A stretch of 64,000 nt of DNA, from the NCBI RefSeq assembly GCF_000426705.1, contig NZ_AUFW01000017.1:62001-126000 (forward strand), given 5' to 3'. Position numbers and translations under genes: made by a program. Of the stretch, positions 17,327 to 26,525 are shown piece by piece. The DNA is from Spirochaeta cellobiosiphila DSM 17781. Its GTDB lineage: Bacteria > Spirochaetota > Spirochaetia > DSM-17781. The first letter of the stretch is position 1; every line of letters starts with the position of its first letter. The notes under the pieces are model-generated. The model ran no database searches and was not told where the DNA came from. It saw only the letters and a list, made by a program, of their open reading frames with translations.

Positions 17327-18299
17327 GATCATTCTTTGACCACACAAATCGATAAACGGTGCCCTTATCCTGTCTAGTTTCTACTAGTCCTTGTAATTGT
17401 TCAATTACAGAGTTAATTAAAGATAAGCCCAAAGACTCCTTGTCTATACTATGTTTATTAAAACCAGAACCATCATCTCCAAGACTCATTTCAATCTTAT
17501 CACCACGATCTTTTAGTAAAATAGTTATTTTTCCTTTTGATCTACCAATGAAAGCATACTTATAAGAATTGGTTACTACTTCATTCACAAGTAAACCAAG
17601 CATAACAGCGTGTTGAATAGGCATAATTAAAGACTCAATATCTAAGTCAAGTAAAATTTCTTTTTCATCTGGAGATAACGAAGATTGTAAATGTATTACC
17701 AAATCTGTTAAATACTGTGACATATCTACATGATCTAGTTGTTGACTGTTTTGTAACTTATCGTGAACTAGAGCGATCGATTGCATACGTTTAAGCAAGG
17801 TATTTGTGCAGGCACCTTCTTCATTCTGAAAGGCCTCAACTTCCATTAAACCAATAAGGATACTTAGATGATTTTTAACCCTGTGATGCATTTCTTTAAC
17901 TAATAAATTCTTTTGGTTGATAGTTTCGGCGTGTCTTTCTATTTCATCTTGGAGGCGTTTATAGAAACCACTGAAATATCCCAGGATAGAGCCAGTAATC
18001 AAACCACTGAGCCAGGCCATAAAAAGACTCTCTGGAGCCCAATCCGGATGTCCCATAATAAGGAATAAAATATAATTAATAGGTAATCCAAAGAAACCAG
18101 TGATAGCACCACCAGGAAGTTCAAACAGAGCGGCACCAACAAACAATGGGATCAAAGCCAGGAAGTTAATACTTACATGAAACGTATTGGCACCTAACAA
18201 AAATAATAGTGTAAATATCACATATGTCATGATGAGTATCATTACCTTCTGCCTAACACTAAACCTGTTATGCCAGCGGAATAGAAAATCATCAATCAT
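17310..18299 (-). CDS. membrane sensor histidine kinase (HisKA_2/HWE-like type)
   Basis: A 329-residue kinase. About four to five membrane helices fill residues 17-120, followed by a short coiled coil and the dimerisation/phosphoacceptor helix EMHHRVKNHLSILIGL with the phospho-His. The ATPase domain has N box VNEVVTNSYKYAF, G1 box DDGSGF and GLSLINSVIEQL. All motifs needed for kinase activity are present. The N-terminal half looks like an integral membrane sensor without a large periplasmic domain. No cognate regulator is adjacent. Confidence 0.87.
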   Translation of the reverse strand: MIDDFLFRWHNRFSVRQKVMILIMTYVIFTLLFLLGANTFHVSINFLALIPLFVGAALFELPGGAITGFFGLPINYILFLIMGHPDWAPESLFMAWLSGLITGSILGYFSGFYKRLQDEIERHAETINQKNLLVKEMHHRVKNHLSILIGLMEVEAFQNEEGACTNTLLKRMQSIALVHDKLQNSQQLDHVDMSQYLTDLVIHLQSSLSPDEKEILLDLDIESLIMPIQHAVMLGLLVNEVVTNSYKYAFIGRSKGKITILLKDRGDKIEMSLGDDGSGFNKHSIDKESLGLSLINSVIEQLQGLVETRQDKGTVYRFVWSKNDLTSLV

Positions 18300-18343
18300 T
18301 TTAATAAACTACCTCTATTCATATATTGATCCTAGGAGCATAA

Positions 18344-18370
18344 AAAAACCAGCCCTTGAGGCTGGTTTTT
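18344..18370 (-). terminator. intrinsic terminator of trxB
   Basis: AAAAACCAGCC (18344-18354) and GGCTGGTTTTT (18360-18370) make an 11-bp stem with a five-base loop. On the minus strand the stem is followed by a T run, ending the trxB transcript; the T run on the plus strand would make it bidirectional. Confidence 0.85.
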
Positions 18371-18386
18371 AATTTGAAATGCCAGT

Positions 18387-19334
18387 TTATTCATGTTCAG
18401 ATAAATATCTCTCTGCTTCTAAAGCAGCCATACAACCAGAACCAGCGGCAGTGACTGCTTGCCTGAATTTGTGATCCTGCACATCTCCACAAGCAAAAAC
18501 ACCTTCAACAGAAGTATAGGTAGAACCAGGAGTGGTTTTTATATATCCGGTTTCATCCATATCCAGTTGACCATTAAGAAAATCAGTGTTTGGTTTATGT
18601 CCAATAGCATAGAACAATCCACTAGAGGGAATGGTTTCTTCCTCACCAGTTTTATTATTCTTGATCTTCATACTTCCCAGAATATTTTCACCAATCGCTT
18701 CGACAGCATTAGTATTCCACTTTATCTCAATTTTGGGATTATCAAAAACTCTCTGCTGCATAGCCTTACTAGCTCGTAATTCATCCCTACGAACAAGCAT
18801 AGTAACCTTACTACCAAATTTAGATAAATACTGGGCTTCTTCACAAGCCGTATCTCCCCCACCAATAACAACAAGAGGTTTTTCACGAAATATTGGTAAA
18901 GCACCATCACATACAGCACAGGCTGATATACCTTTTTGCCAATAAGTATCTTCACCGGGAAGACTTAATCTCTTGGCTGTAGCTCCAGTAGCTATAATTA
19001 TCGTCTCAGCTTTATACTCTTCTGATGCTGTAGATACAACAAATGGTTTTTTGCTGAAATCAACACTTTCGATAGTTTCTGTTTTAATTCGTGTACCATA
19101 CTTAACAGATTGGTCTCTCATTTTTTGCATCAATTCCATGCCGCCCATACCATCAGGGAAACCTGGAAAATTTTCAATCTCCGTTGTTGTAGTTAATTGA
19201 CCGCCGGGAGCGACTCCACCAGCCATAAAACCTTCAAACATCAGAGGTTTTAGTTCTGCTCGTGCTGCATAGATGGCAGCTGTATGACCTGCGGGTCCTG
19301 AACCAATAATTATTACCTTTTCTACGTCAGACAT
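18387..19334 (-). CDS. trxB: thioredoxin reductase
   Basis: A 315-residue flavoenzyme passing electrons from NADPH to thioredoxin. The FAD motif GSGPAGHTAAIYAARA is N-terminal, the redox pair is CAVC in SACAVCDGALP, the NADPH motif is GGGDTACEEA, and the C-terminal GVFACGDV closes the FAD site. ATG 19334 is preferred because AGGAG lies six bases upstream; the frame extends two codons further. A strong terminator follows, so it appears monocistronic. Confidence 0.96.
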   Translation of the reverse strand: MSDVEKVIIIGSGPAGHTAAIYAARAELKPLMFEGFMAGGVAPGGQLTTTTEIENFPGFPDGMGGMELMQKMRDQSVKYGTRIKTETIESVDFSKKPFVVSTASEEYKAETIIIATGATAKRLSLPGEDTYWQKGISACAVCDGALPIFREKPLVVIGGGDTACEEAQYLSKFGSKVTMLVRRDELRASKAMQQRVFDNPKIEIKWNTNAVEAIGENILGSMKIKNNKTGEEETIPSSGLFYAIGHKPNTDFLNGQLDMDETGYIKTTPGSTYTSVEGVFACGDVQDHKFRQAVTAAGSGCMAALEAERYLSEHE

Positions 19335-19397
19335 GAACATCTCCTATTGATATATGAATAATATAATAAGAAAGTAACGTCAAGAAATTAATAGATA

Positions 19398-21188
19398 TTA
19401 CATATGACCTTTCATATATTTAATTAGCATATTCAGAAACACTCTATCTCGTCTTGTTATTTCACTTTTACTATAATAGCAATGGTACCAAATACATACA
19501 AAGCGTTGAGTCACATAATTCTTAGGGAGAGTAAGTTCAACTCTATCAGCCCATTCAGACCAACCTATAACTGATGGACCAGGAATACCATTATTCTTAG
19601 CCATTTTGATTAGCTTTTCAACCTTACTGGTTTTGATAGTTTTACCAATTATGTAAGCAATTAGCATTAGAATACAAAAAATAAAAAGAACTATTAATAT
19701 TGTCATAATGAAGGGGAGAGAAACATAGGCATTAGATGAGGGAACAGCCTTCTCAACATTTAGAGGTGTAGGATCAATAATCACCCACTTATTGGATTCA
19801 TCCCATACTTCAACCCAAGCATGAGATTGACTACCTGAAATATAGGATTTTCCCGATTCTGATAAGATTGTTAAAAAACCCGTCACATATCGACAAGGAA
19901 TTCCTTCTTTTCTAGCTAACAAGATGAACAATGTAGCAAAATGAACACAAAACCCTCTCTTATTATCAATAAACTTATCGATAATATTCTGATTTCCATA
20001 ATAAGTACTTATATCATAAATATATTCTGAATGAAGATATTTTAAGATTGCATCAATAATGTCTTTTTGACTACCTTCATTAGAGAACGAAGGTATGGAA
20101 CGAGAGGACTCCCATCGAGTTATTGAGTCAGCAGGTTTTGGAGGTGGATATTCCATTTTTGTTGGATAAAAACGTAACTCATCTCCACGTAAAAAAGGAG
20201 GATCTACCTTCCAACCACTTGAATTCTGCCCTATTATGCTTCTACCAGTAACCTTAGGTTTCATTCCAGAAATTTGTGGCAAAGCACTACAAAAATCACT
20301 TTCAATCTGCAATAAAAATTGTTCATTGCCCTCCTCTCTTACAGGAATCCAGTCTTTCGAGTCCTCTGGTGCCATGTGCCATTCTGAATGCGAGTAAGAC
20401 TCATAAGCTTCCATTCGTAGATAGACTGTTTTATTAGGAGGACCTGATAGGGAAAAATACCTTTGATTGGATAACAAAGGTCTTCTTCCTGATAATTCGG
20501 AGTTCATAAAATAAGCATATCCCGGCTGTTCTTGTAATAAGGGAAAACCTGGCCATAACTTCAACACAATATTTTCTATTCGAGGTAGTGACAAAGAAGG
20601 GAAATAGGGACGAGGATCAGGATTAATCACATAGAATACTGCACTGAAAACCAGTGCAAATATCATAGGGAGTAATAAACTAAAAACATAATCCTTAAGT
20701 AAACCAGAACTAATTTGAGCGTAATTTTTCTTAATCACATAAATGAGACAGGGCAACAAAAACAATAAGAAATACCAATATTCAAGTAAAAAAAACAAAG
20801 TAATTCCTGTCATAGCCCAATAAGTCCATACAGCCATCCATTTCCAAGAAAAAGAATCAATTACAACAAACAAAATGAATGTATATATCAAGACATAAGT
20901 AAGAACTAAACTAGCAAGAAGACCACCAACAGGGCGATGTACTAGATAGGATTTCCAAACGGCAAGTGCGGAAGCTGGTGTTAATTGAATGCCCATAAAT
21001 AATATCAGGAATCCAAAGATGATTATGATATACGATGATATGTTAGAGAGTCTTGATGGAAAGAAAAATGTTACCGAAAAGAATGTACCTAGCAATAAGA
21101 AAATAAATGGTATAGAACGAAAACATATTAAGCACCAAAACAAAATAGTAAACCACAGAATTAACAACTTGAGACTTCTACCGCTCAT
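19398..21188 (-). CDS. TgpA-like membrane transglutaminase-domain protein
   Basis: A 596-residue membrane protein: a block of membrane helices in residues 1-190, an extracytoplasmic transglutaminase-like domain, a further helix near 490-515 and a cytoplasmic tail. The catalytic triad is visible as Cys in GFCVHFATLF, His in SHAWVEVWD and Asp in IIDPTP. It is the last gene of a MoxR-DUF58-TgpA operon, a common association with the start ATG overlapping the DUF58 stop as ATGA. The function of such operons is poorly defined; protein folding or envelope assembly roles are proposed. Confidence 0.87.
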   Translation of the reverse strand: MSGRSLKLLILWFTILFWCLICFRSIPFIFLLLGTFFSVTFFFPSRLSNISSYIIIIFGFLILFMGIQLTPASALAVWKSYLVHRPVGGLLASLVLTYVLIYTFILFVVIDSFSWKWMAVWTYWAMTGITLFFLLEYWYFLLFLLPCLIYVIKKNYAQISSGLLKDYVFSLLLPMIFALVFSAVFYVINPDPRPYFPSLSLPRIENIVLKLWPGFPLLQEQPGYAYFMNSELSGRRPLLSNQRYFSLSGPPNKTVYLRMEAYESYSHSEWHMAPEDSKDWIPVREEGNEQFLLQIESDFCSALPQISGMKPKVTGRSIIGQNSSGWKVDPPFLRGDELRFYPTKMEYPPPKPADSITRWESSRSIPSFSNEGSQKDIIDAILKYLHSEYIYDISTYYGNQNIIDKFIDNKRGFCVHFATLFILLARKEGIPCRYVTGFLTILSESGKSYISGSQSHAWVEVWDESNKWVIIDPTPLNVEKAVPSSNAYVSLPFIMTILIVLFIFCILMLIAYIIGKTIKTSKVEKLIKMAKNNGIPGPSVIGWSEWADRVELTLPKNYVTQRFVCIWYHCYYSKSEITRRDRVFLNMLIKYMKGHM

Positions 21189-22381
21189 ATTAACTCCTCA
21201 AGTTGTTCCTTACTGTTATTTATAACACTGAAATGATCAGCCCCTTGATTACGCTCTTGTATAAAAGAAATAATTTCCTCAGATGGTAGCCTAGATATCG
21301 CATATATCCAATGACTATTCCCATTATTGTACTCTCTACTCGTATCAACCAGAGAATATATATCATTCGATAGCCCTATTAGAAAACGTTTAGAATAGGA
21401 ACTCATTCTAAAATATTTACTTACAATATGCATACTTTTCTCTGGTGAAAAACATATCTCAAGGGAGTGATTTATAAAATCCTGTATATCATCCTGACTA
21501 GAAAATATAACCTCCCTAATCTCTGGCATTGGTATCAATAGCACCAAAGGAATGTGATTATTTACAAAGTAATCTAACAGTGCAAACAGTACTTCAATTA
21601 AGCAATCCTGATCAGCCCATTCTTCTAAATTCTTTATATCATTTCGATAGGCAAAAGTATCAAATATCAAGCAAACGCCTTCAGTCAATTCTTGTTCATA
21701 CATTTTAATCACAGCCTGATTTCTGTAGAGCCACCTCTTCCAATCAAAACGATTTAAAGGATCACCCCATTTATACTCTTCCATATAAGCAAACAAACTA
21801 AAATTATTCTGAATACCTATAGCATTACTTAATTGCCCCTCAGAGAACCCAAGATATCTGAGAGTGTAGTGAGTGAACGTAAGGAGACGAGGATAGACAT
21901 AAAAAGTTCTCTGCCATATGGATATTTTAAAACAAAATATTCCCCAATGATCTTGGATAACTATTGTAGATAACCCAAGAACATATATACCTCTATAAGG
22001 ACAGCTAACCTTATATTGTTTCTTTATTGATCTACCGGGACTTAATGTGATTTTAAAATCTTCAAGCTCTTGTTTTAAGTAGGGATGAACTTTCTTGAAA
22101 TGAGCTGTAATAATGACAGAACTTAAAGCCCCACTATTCTCAATTAATAGTTTGTACTGGACTTCATCACCTTTACAAAGATGTTCCTTACTAAAATTTT
22201 GAGTATATCGAATACTTAAATATGAATATAAAGTAAAGAAAAATAGAGAGACTGGATAAAAGAAAAATATTCCCTTAACGACTAAGCCAAGGACCCCAGA
22301 CATAAAGGGTAGTCTATCAATTATAATTAAAAAAAGTATGTATATAAAATAAGCTAATAACCTTGCTTTTGTTATTATCAA
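21185..22381 (-). CDS. DUF58 domain protein (MoxR-associated)
   Basis: A 398-residue protein with two N-terminal membrane segments (about 7-55), a beta-rich stretch, and the DUF58 motif YKWGDPLNRFDWKRWLYRN followed by a von Willebrand A-like half with LIFDTFAYRND. It starts with TTG overlapping the MoxR stop as TTGA. These proteins are encoded next to MoxR ATPases and transglutaminases and probably work as a complex with them. Confidence 0.85.
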   Translation of the reverse strand: MIITKARLLAYFIYILFLIIIDRLPFMSGVLGLVVKGIFFFYPVSLFFFTLYSYLSIRYTQNFSKEHLCKGDEVQYKLLIENSGALSSVIITAHFKKVHPYLKQELEDFKITLSPGRSIKKQYKVSCPYRGIYVLGLSTIVIQDHWGIFCFKISIWQRTFYVYPRLLTFTHYTLRYLGFSEGQLSNAIGIQNNFSLFAYMEEYKWGDPLNRFDWKRWLYRNQAVIKMYEQELTEGVCLIFDTFAYRNDIKNLEEWADQDCLIEVLFALLDYFVNNHIPLVLLIPMPEIREVIFSSQDDIQDFINHSLEICFSPEKSMHIVSKYFRMSSYSKRFLIGLSNDIYSLVDTSREYNNGNSHWIYAISRLPSEEIISFIQERNQGADHFSVINNSKEQLEELI

Positions 22382-23325
22382 CGGTTTAAACCCGTAGGAA
22401 GAGGAATCTTTTTAAGTATGTCATCTAATAATTCCCTCTTGGAATGAGAACCTAAAGTAATTGTTTGTTTAAATATTATTCTATGTTCTAAAACAAGATG
22501 AGAGGTAAATATAAGATCTTCAGGTATAACAAAATCTCTACCTTTTATAAAGGCAATACCCTGGCTGGCTTTTTTCCAATGAATCAAAGCTCTAGGACTT
22601 AAAGGTAGTACTACATGAGGAGAATTTCGTGTAGCTTGAGCAACATCTATCATATAATCCATTAAGTCCTGCTTGAACGTTTGTAATTCACATTTTTTCT
22701 GCAGTTCTAACAGAATTTCTGTTGTTAAAATGGGTTCAATATTATCTAAAGGATTATTCTTGATACCATAGATATTTAATATCTTTTTTTCTTCTTCTTT
22801 ACTTGGATATCCTAAGGATATCTTCAGTCCAAACCTATCAGCCTGAGCCTCTGGTATTTCATAAGTTCCTGAAAAAGAATTAGGGTTTTGAGTAGCAATA
22901 ACAAGAAATGGTTCAGGAAGAGATATAGTTCTACCATCAATAGTAACAAAACCTTCCTGCATGGCTTCCAGAAGCCCTGATTGTGTTCTAGGAGAAGCTC
23001 TATTGATTTCATCTCCTAATATTAATTGATGAAACAACGCTCCCTGTAAGAACGAAAAGTTGCCCGTATTCTTATCCAATACATTCATACCAATTAAATC
23101 ACCTGGGAGGATATCCGGAGTAAATTGGATCCTCCCAAAATCAAGACTGCTTGCTCTTGCAAAAGCTTTAACTAAAGTAGTTTTACCTATCCCAGGATTA
23201 TCTTCAATTAATAAATGCAAGCCACTAATCAAGGACAATAAAACTATTTCAATATGAGAACGTGAACCCAGATATACTTCTTCGACTTTTTTTATTAAAT
23301 CTTCTAAAATAAATTCGGACATCAT
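22378..23325 (-). CDS. MoxR-family AAA+ ATPase
   Basis: A 315-residue AAA+ protein. Walker A is EDNPGIGKTTL, Walker B LILGDEINRASP, sensor 1 IATQNP, and the C-terminal lid has LSPRALIHWKKASQ. MoxR proteins act as chaperone-like ATPases that insert cofactors or mature partner proteins carrying VWA domains; the DUF58 protein encoded just downstream is the likely partner. It is the first gene of the three-gene operon, with GAGGA upstream of the start. Confidence 0.93.
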   Translation of the reverse strand: MMSEFILEDLIKKVEEVYLGSRSHIEIVLLSLISGLHLLIEDNPGIGKTTLVKAFARASSLDFGRIQFTPDILPGDLIGMNVLDKNTGNFSFLQGALFHQLILGDEINRASPRTQSGLLEAMQEGFVTIDGRTISLPEPFLVIATQNPNSFSGTYEIPEAQADRFGLKISLGYPSKEEEKKILNIYGIKNNPLDNIEPILTTEILLELQKKCELQTFKQDLMDYMIDVAQATRNSPHVVLPLSPRALIHWKKASQGIAFIKGRDFVIPEDLIFTSHLVLEHRIIFKQTITLGSHSKRELLDDILKKIPLPTGLNR

Positions 23326-23423
23326 TATATAATCCTCTAAGGAAAGGCTATTAAAGCTCTACTTTTATTCTTGATAGTTTTTTTTAATTTGGCAAGTTAT
23401 TATTAAATAAGAGATTATAGGAT

Positions 23424-24107
23424 ATGGATTTTATGTTACAGAATTTGAATACGAATATTGATACATCATGGTATACCCTACTAGAAGAAGAAATGAGCAA
23501 GACATATTTTAATAAATTAACTCAATACGTTCAGGAGGAATACAAATCAAAAACAATATATCCACCTAATGAGGAGATTTTTGCAGCCTTTGATTATTGC
23601 CCTGTTGATAAAACAAAGGTGGTTATATTGGGCCAAGACCCTTATCATGGACCAAACCAGGCACATGGTTTATGTTTTTCTGTAAAAGACCCTACCCCTT
23701 GTCCTCCTAGCTTAAAGAATATTTATAAAGAAATACAAAGTGATCTAGGTCAGGGAATACCTCATTCAGGGGATTTAACACGTTGGGCAAAACAAGGAGT
23801 TTTATTACTCAATGCAACCCTAACGGTACAGGCCGCAAAAGCAGGGTCGCATCAAAAAAAAGGATGGGAAGAATTCACAGATACAGCGATAAATAAATTG
23901 CAAGAGACTAAAGACAACATAGTCTTTCTACTCTGGGGTAGTTATGCACAAAAAAAAGGGCAAATGATTGATAGACAAAGACATTTGGTTCTAGAAGCAC
24001 CACACCCCTCCCCCTTATCTGCCCATAGAGGTTTCTTTGGATGTAGACATTTCAGTAAAACAAACACTTATCTAGTACAACACAATAAGAGCCCTATTCT
24101 TTGGTAA
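23424..24107 (+). CDS. ung: uracil-DNA glycosylase
   Basis: A 227-residue family 1 UDG, which removes uracil from DNA. The water-activating motif is GQDPYHGPNQAHGLCFS, the uracil pocket LLLNATLTV, and the DNA-intercalation loop HPSPLSAHRGFFGC. ATGs at 23424 and 23433 are both possible starts; AGGA is close to both. Its 3' end overlaps the convergent phosphatase gene by 14 bp. Confidence 0.96.
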   Translation: MDFMLQNLNTNIDTSWYTLLEEEMSKTYFNKLTQYVQEEYKSKTIYPPNEEIFAAFDYCPVDKTKVVILGQDPYHGPNQAHGLCFSVKDPTPCPPSLKNIYKEIQSDLGQGIPHSGDLTRWAKQGVLLLNATLTVQAAKAGSHQKKGWEEFTDTAINKLQETKDNIVFLLWGSYAQKKGQMIDRQRHLVLEAPHPSPLSAHRGFFGCRHFSKTNTYLVQHNKSPILW

Positions 24108-24885
24108 GTAACTCTAACAACAATTGATGTAATCGCCGATTCGTTGCAACAATGGGGCCCCTTTTTAAATCGGGATTCTCTCCATTGTAGTCACTTAACT
24201 GTCCACCGGCTTCTTCCAGTATTAAGGAAGCAGCAGCATAATCCCAAGGGCTCAATTCATATTCCCAGAACATATCTGCTCTACCAGCAGCAACATACAC
24301 AATATCAATGGCCGCAGAACCAAACCTTCGTAATCCTAATATATCATGACTAAACAAAGTCTCAATCTGACGTAAAGCTCGTTTCATTTTATCACCCCGA
24401 TCATAATAAAACCCGGTAATAGCCATGGATGTTTTTAATACATTCTGCTCGCTTACTTTTATAGGTCTCCCGTTTAGATAAGCCCCTCCTCCCCTAATAG
24501 AACTAAACAACTCTTTTCGGCTAGGATCATACACAACGCCAACGACAACTTGACCTTTAAAAGCAAGTGCAATACTTACACTATATTGTGGTAACCCTCT
24601 TGAAAAGTTGTTTGTTCCATCTAAAGGATCAATAATCCATGTATAGGGAGATTCCGTTACAGTATAATGTTGTTCCTCTCCTTGAATATTGTGATCAGGG
24701 AAATGATGGTGTATCATTGTTGAAATTAATTTTTCTGCTTCCAAATCTGATTCAGTAACCAGATCATAATTCAGTCCTTTCGATTCAATACGAAAGGTTC
24801 CTTTACTCTGGAATTTTTTATGTAATTTCCCAGCTTTCAAAGCTGCTTTTATTGCTAATTTATAGAATTGTCTATTCTTGGACAT
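24094..24885 (-). CDS. inositol monophosphatase family protein
   Basis: A 263-residue lithium-sensitive phosphatase fold. Metal ligands are in GEEQ (motif 1), WIIDPLDGTNNF (motif 2) and SPWDYAAASLILEEAGG (motif 3), all intact. Substrate could be inositol phosphate, another sugar phosphate, or PAP (CysQ type); the sequence does not decide. It appears to be a single-gene unit. Confidence 0.92.
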   Translation of the reverse strand: MSKNRQFYKLAIKAALKAGKLHKKFQSKGTFRIESKGLNYDLVTESDLEAEKLISTMIHHHFPDHNIQGEEQHYTVTESPYTWIIDPLDGTNNFSRGLPQYSVSIALAFKGQVVVGVVYDPSRKELFSSIRGGGAYLNGRPIKVSEQNVLKTSMAITGFYYDRGDKMKRALRQIETLFSHDILGLRRFGSAAIDIVYVAAGRADMFWEYELSPWDYAAASLILEEAGGQLSDYNGENPDLKRGPIVATNRRLHQLLLELLTKE

Positions 24886-25002
24886 TTAATTCCCCTTCAT
24901 AATATACATGAATAAAGTAATGTAATGCAGATGCAATGACAATAGATCTGATCTTGATTAATACAATACTTATCCTCTATTCTCTGACTATAAGGAGTCT
25001 TG

Positions 25003-25191
25003 ATGGATCAAAATAAAAAAGAATTGGACATGGACAATTTCGATAGAATACAAAGCCATATAAGTGATCAGATTATTGGTCTTATTAATGGAAAATTCCA
25101 AGAAATAGGTTATAACGAACTTGACCTCAGGAAAAACAATTTGCTTACATCGATCCGAGAATTAGAAAATTTAGTTAGGGGATATTTGTAA
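25003..25191 (+). CDS. small hypothetical protein, 62 residues
   Basis: A short acidic, helical protein (MDQNKKELDMDNFDRIQSH at the start) with leucines spaced for a coiled coil and no signal peptide or known domain. An AAGGAG ends five bases before the ATG at 25003, which strongly supports translation. It stands alone between the phosphatase promoter region and the riboswitch. I do not recognise the family. Confidence 0.6.
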   Translation: MDQNKKELDMDNFDRIQSHISDQIIGLINGKFQEIGYNELDLRKNNLLTSIRELENLVRGYL

Positions 25192-25375
25192 AATATTTCC
25201 TTCCTATTCTCTTATCATACTTACTTATAAATTATTTTTATTAACATCCAGAGGCCGTAGCAAAACAATTATTACTAGAGCTTCTAACAACCCAGTAGAA
25301 ATGAAACTTTTATATTTCTTATCAATCTCCATTGACTTAAGCACTAATAATTCGCTTTAATGTTTAGCAGATAAT

Positions 25376-25495
25376 GCGTAAGGGAGCTATGGCGACATGG
25401 CTGAGAGGGAATAACAGATTTCCGACCTTTGACCAGATGCGGATAATACCGACGATGGAAACGTTGCCGAATTATACATAGGTTTATCCTTACGC
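25376..25495 (+). promoter_or_regulatory. TPP riboswitch (THI element)
   Basis: The conserved core is present: GGGAGC, GGCTGAGAGGG (pyrimidine-sensing helix), then GACC..TGA..GATGCGGATAATACCG (pyrophosphate-sensing helix) and a GATGGAA close to the usual AGGGA. It precedes a thiamine-binding protein and a ThiXYZ-like transporter, as expected. GCGTAAGG (25376-25383) can pair with CCTTACGC (25488-25495) to close the domain, further downstream than the usual P1 partner. CCTTA (25488-25492) can instead pair with TAAGG of the ribosome-binding site (25503-25507), so control of translation is likely. Confidence 0.88.
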
Positions 25496-25514
25496 TATTG
25501 AATAAGGAGTATCT

Positions 25515-25805
25515 ATGCCCATCATTAACTTAAGCCTTCAGATTCTTCCGACAACAGAAGTTTCACAGATTTATCCTACAGTAGATAAGGTAATCGATTT
25601 AATCAAATCATCAGGAGTGAAATATGTGGTAGGTCCTATGGAAACTACCATGGAAGGGGATATGGATGTCCTTTTTGATATAGCTAAGCAAGCTCACTAT
25701 ATATGCAGTCAAGCTGGAGCAGATAGCGTTGTAGCTATAATTAAAACTCATTATAGACCTGGTAGTGATGTGACAATGGAAGAGAAGATTGGCAAATATC
25801 ATTAA
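25515..25805 (+). CDS. thiamine-binding protein, MTH1187/YkoF family
   Basis: A 96-residue cytoplasmic protein of the MTH1187 family, with the typical NLSLQILP start, VKYVVGPMETTMEG and the DSVVAIIKTHYR strand. Such proteins form tetramers that bind thiamine or its pyrimidine moiety. AAGGAG lies five bases before the ATG, and a TPP riboswitch covers the leader. The next gene starts inside its last codons, so it belongs to the transporter operon. Confidence 0.88.
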   Translation: MPIINLSLQILPTTEVSQIYPTVDKVIDLIKSSGVKYVVGPMETTMEGDMDVLFDIAKQAHYICSQAGADSVVAIIKTHYRPGSDVTMEEKIGKYH

Positions 25806-26523
25806 AGCGGTTTTAGTGCTTTTATGGGAGCTGTCTTGTCGAGTCTTCCATGTCCCTGAGTACATTATTCCTGCTCCAAGCCAAATAGTATATCAAATGT
25901 GGATCAACAGGTATTTGTTAGTTGATCATACGATGACAACATCCTTTGTTGCTCTACTAGGTTTGGCTTTTGCCATTCCTTCAGGAATACTAATAGCTCT
26001 CTTAATGGATTTATCACTACGACTAAAAAATATCTTGTATCCCTTTTTAGTTATTAGCCAAACGATACCTATTGTTTTTATTTATCCCTTACTTCTCATT
26101 TGGTTTGGCTTCGGGTTGTCACCAAAGGTTATTGTTGTTTTTTTGGTTTGTTTTTTCCCCATCGCAGTAAATGTATATAAAGGGTTCCAACATACATCAG
26201 AAGAATTACTTGATCTACTTAGATCCATGAATGCATCCACATGGTATCTCTATACAAAAGTTAAATGGCCAGGATCCTTACCGGATTTTATGAGTGGTTT
26301 AAAGATTACCCTTACCTATTCTCTAATGGGTGCTGTCATTGGTGAATGGTTAGGAGCCAGTAAAGGCTTAGGCGTTTATATGATTAGATCCTATAAAACC
26401 TTTAACACAGCAGGAGTCTTTGCTGCTATATCAATTATCGTAATTATGACTCTTGTCTTATTTAAAATTGTAGAAATATTTGAACATCGTTTCCTAGCCT
26501 GGAAATACATTAATAAGGAGTAG
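25789..26523 (+). CDS. thiX: ABC permease for thiamine precursor (ThiX-like)
   Basis: A 244-residue SsuC/TauC-type permease with six hydrophobic segments and the EAA loop (STWYLYTKVKWPGSLPDFMSGLKI). It starts with TTG, overlapping the thiamine-binding protein gene by 17 bp. Between the riboswitch-controlled binding protein and a THI5-like solute receptor it is best read as the membrane part of a hydroxymethylpyrimidine-precursor importer. Confidence 0.87.
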   Translation: MANIIKAVLVLLWELSCRVFHVPEYIIPAPSQIVYQMWINRYLLVDHTMTTSFVALLGLAFAIPSGILIALLMDLSLRLKNILYPFLVISQTIPIVFIYPLLLIWFGFGLSPKVIVVFLVCFFPIAVNVYKGFQHTSEELLDLLRSMNASTWYLYTKVKWPGSLPDFMSGLKITLTYSLMGAVIGEWLGASKGLGVYMIRSYKTFNTAGVFAAISIIVIMTLVLFKIVEIFEHRFLAWKYINKE

Positions 26524-26525
26524 CT

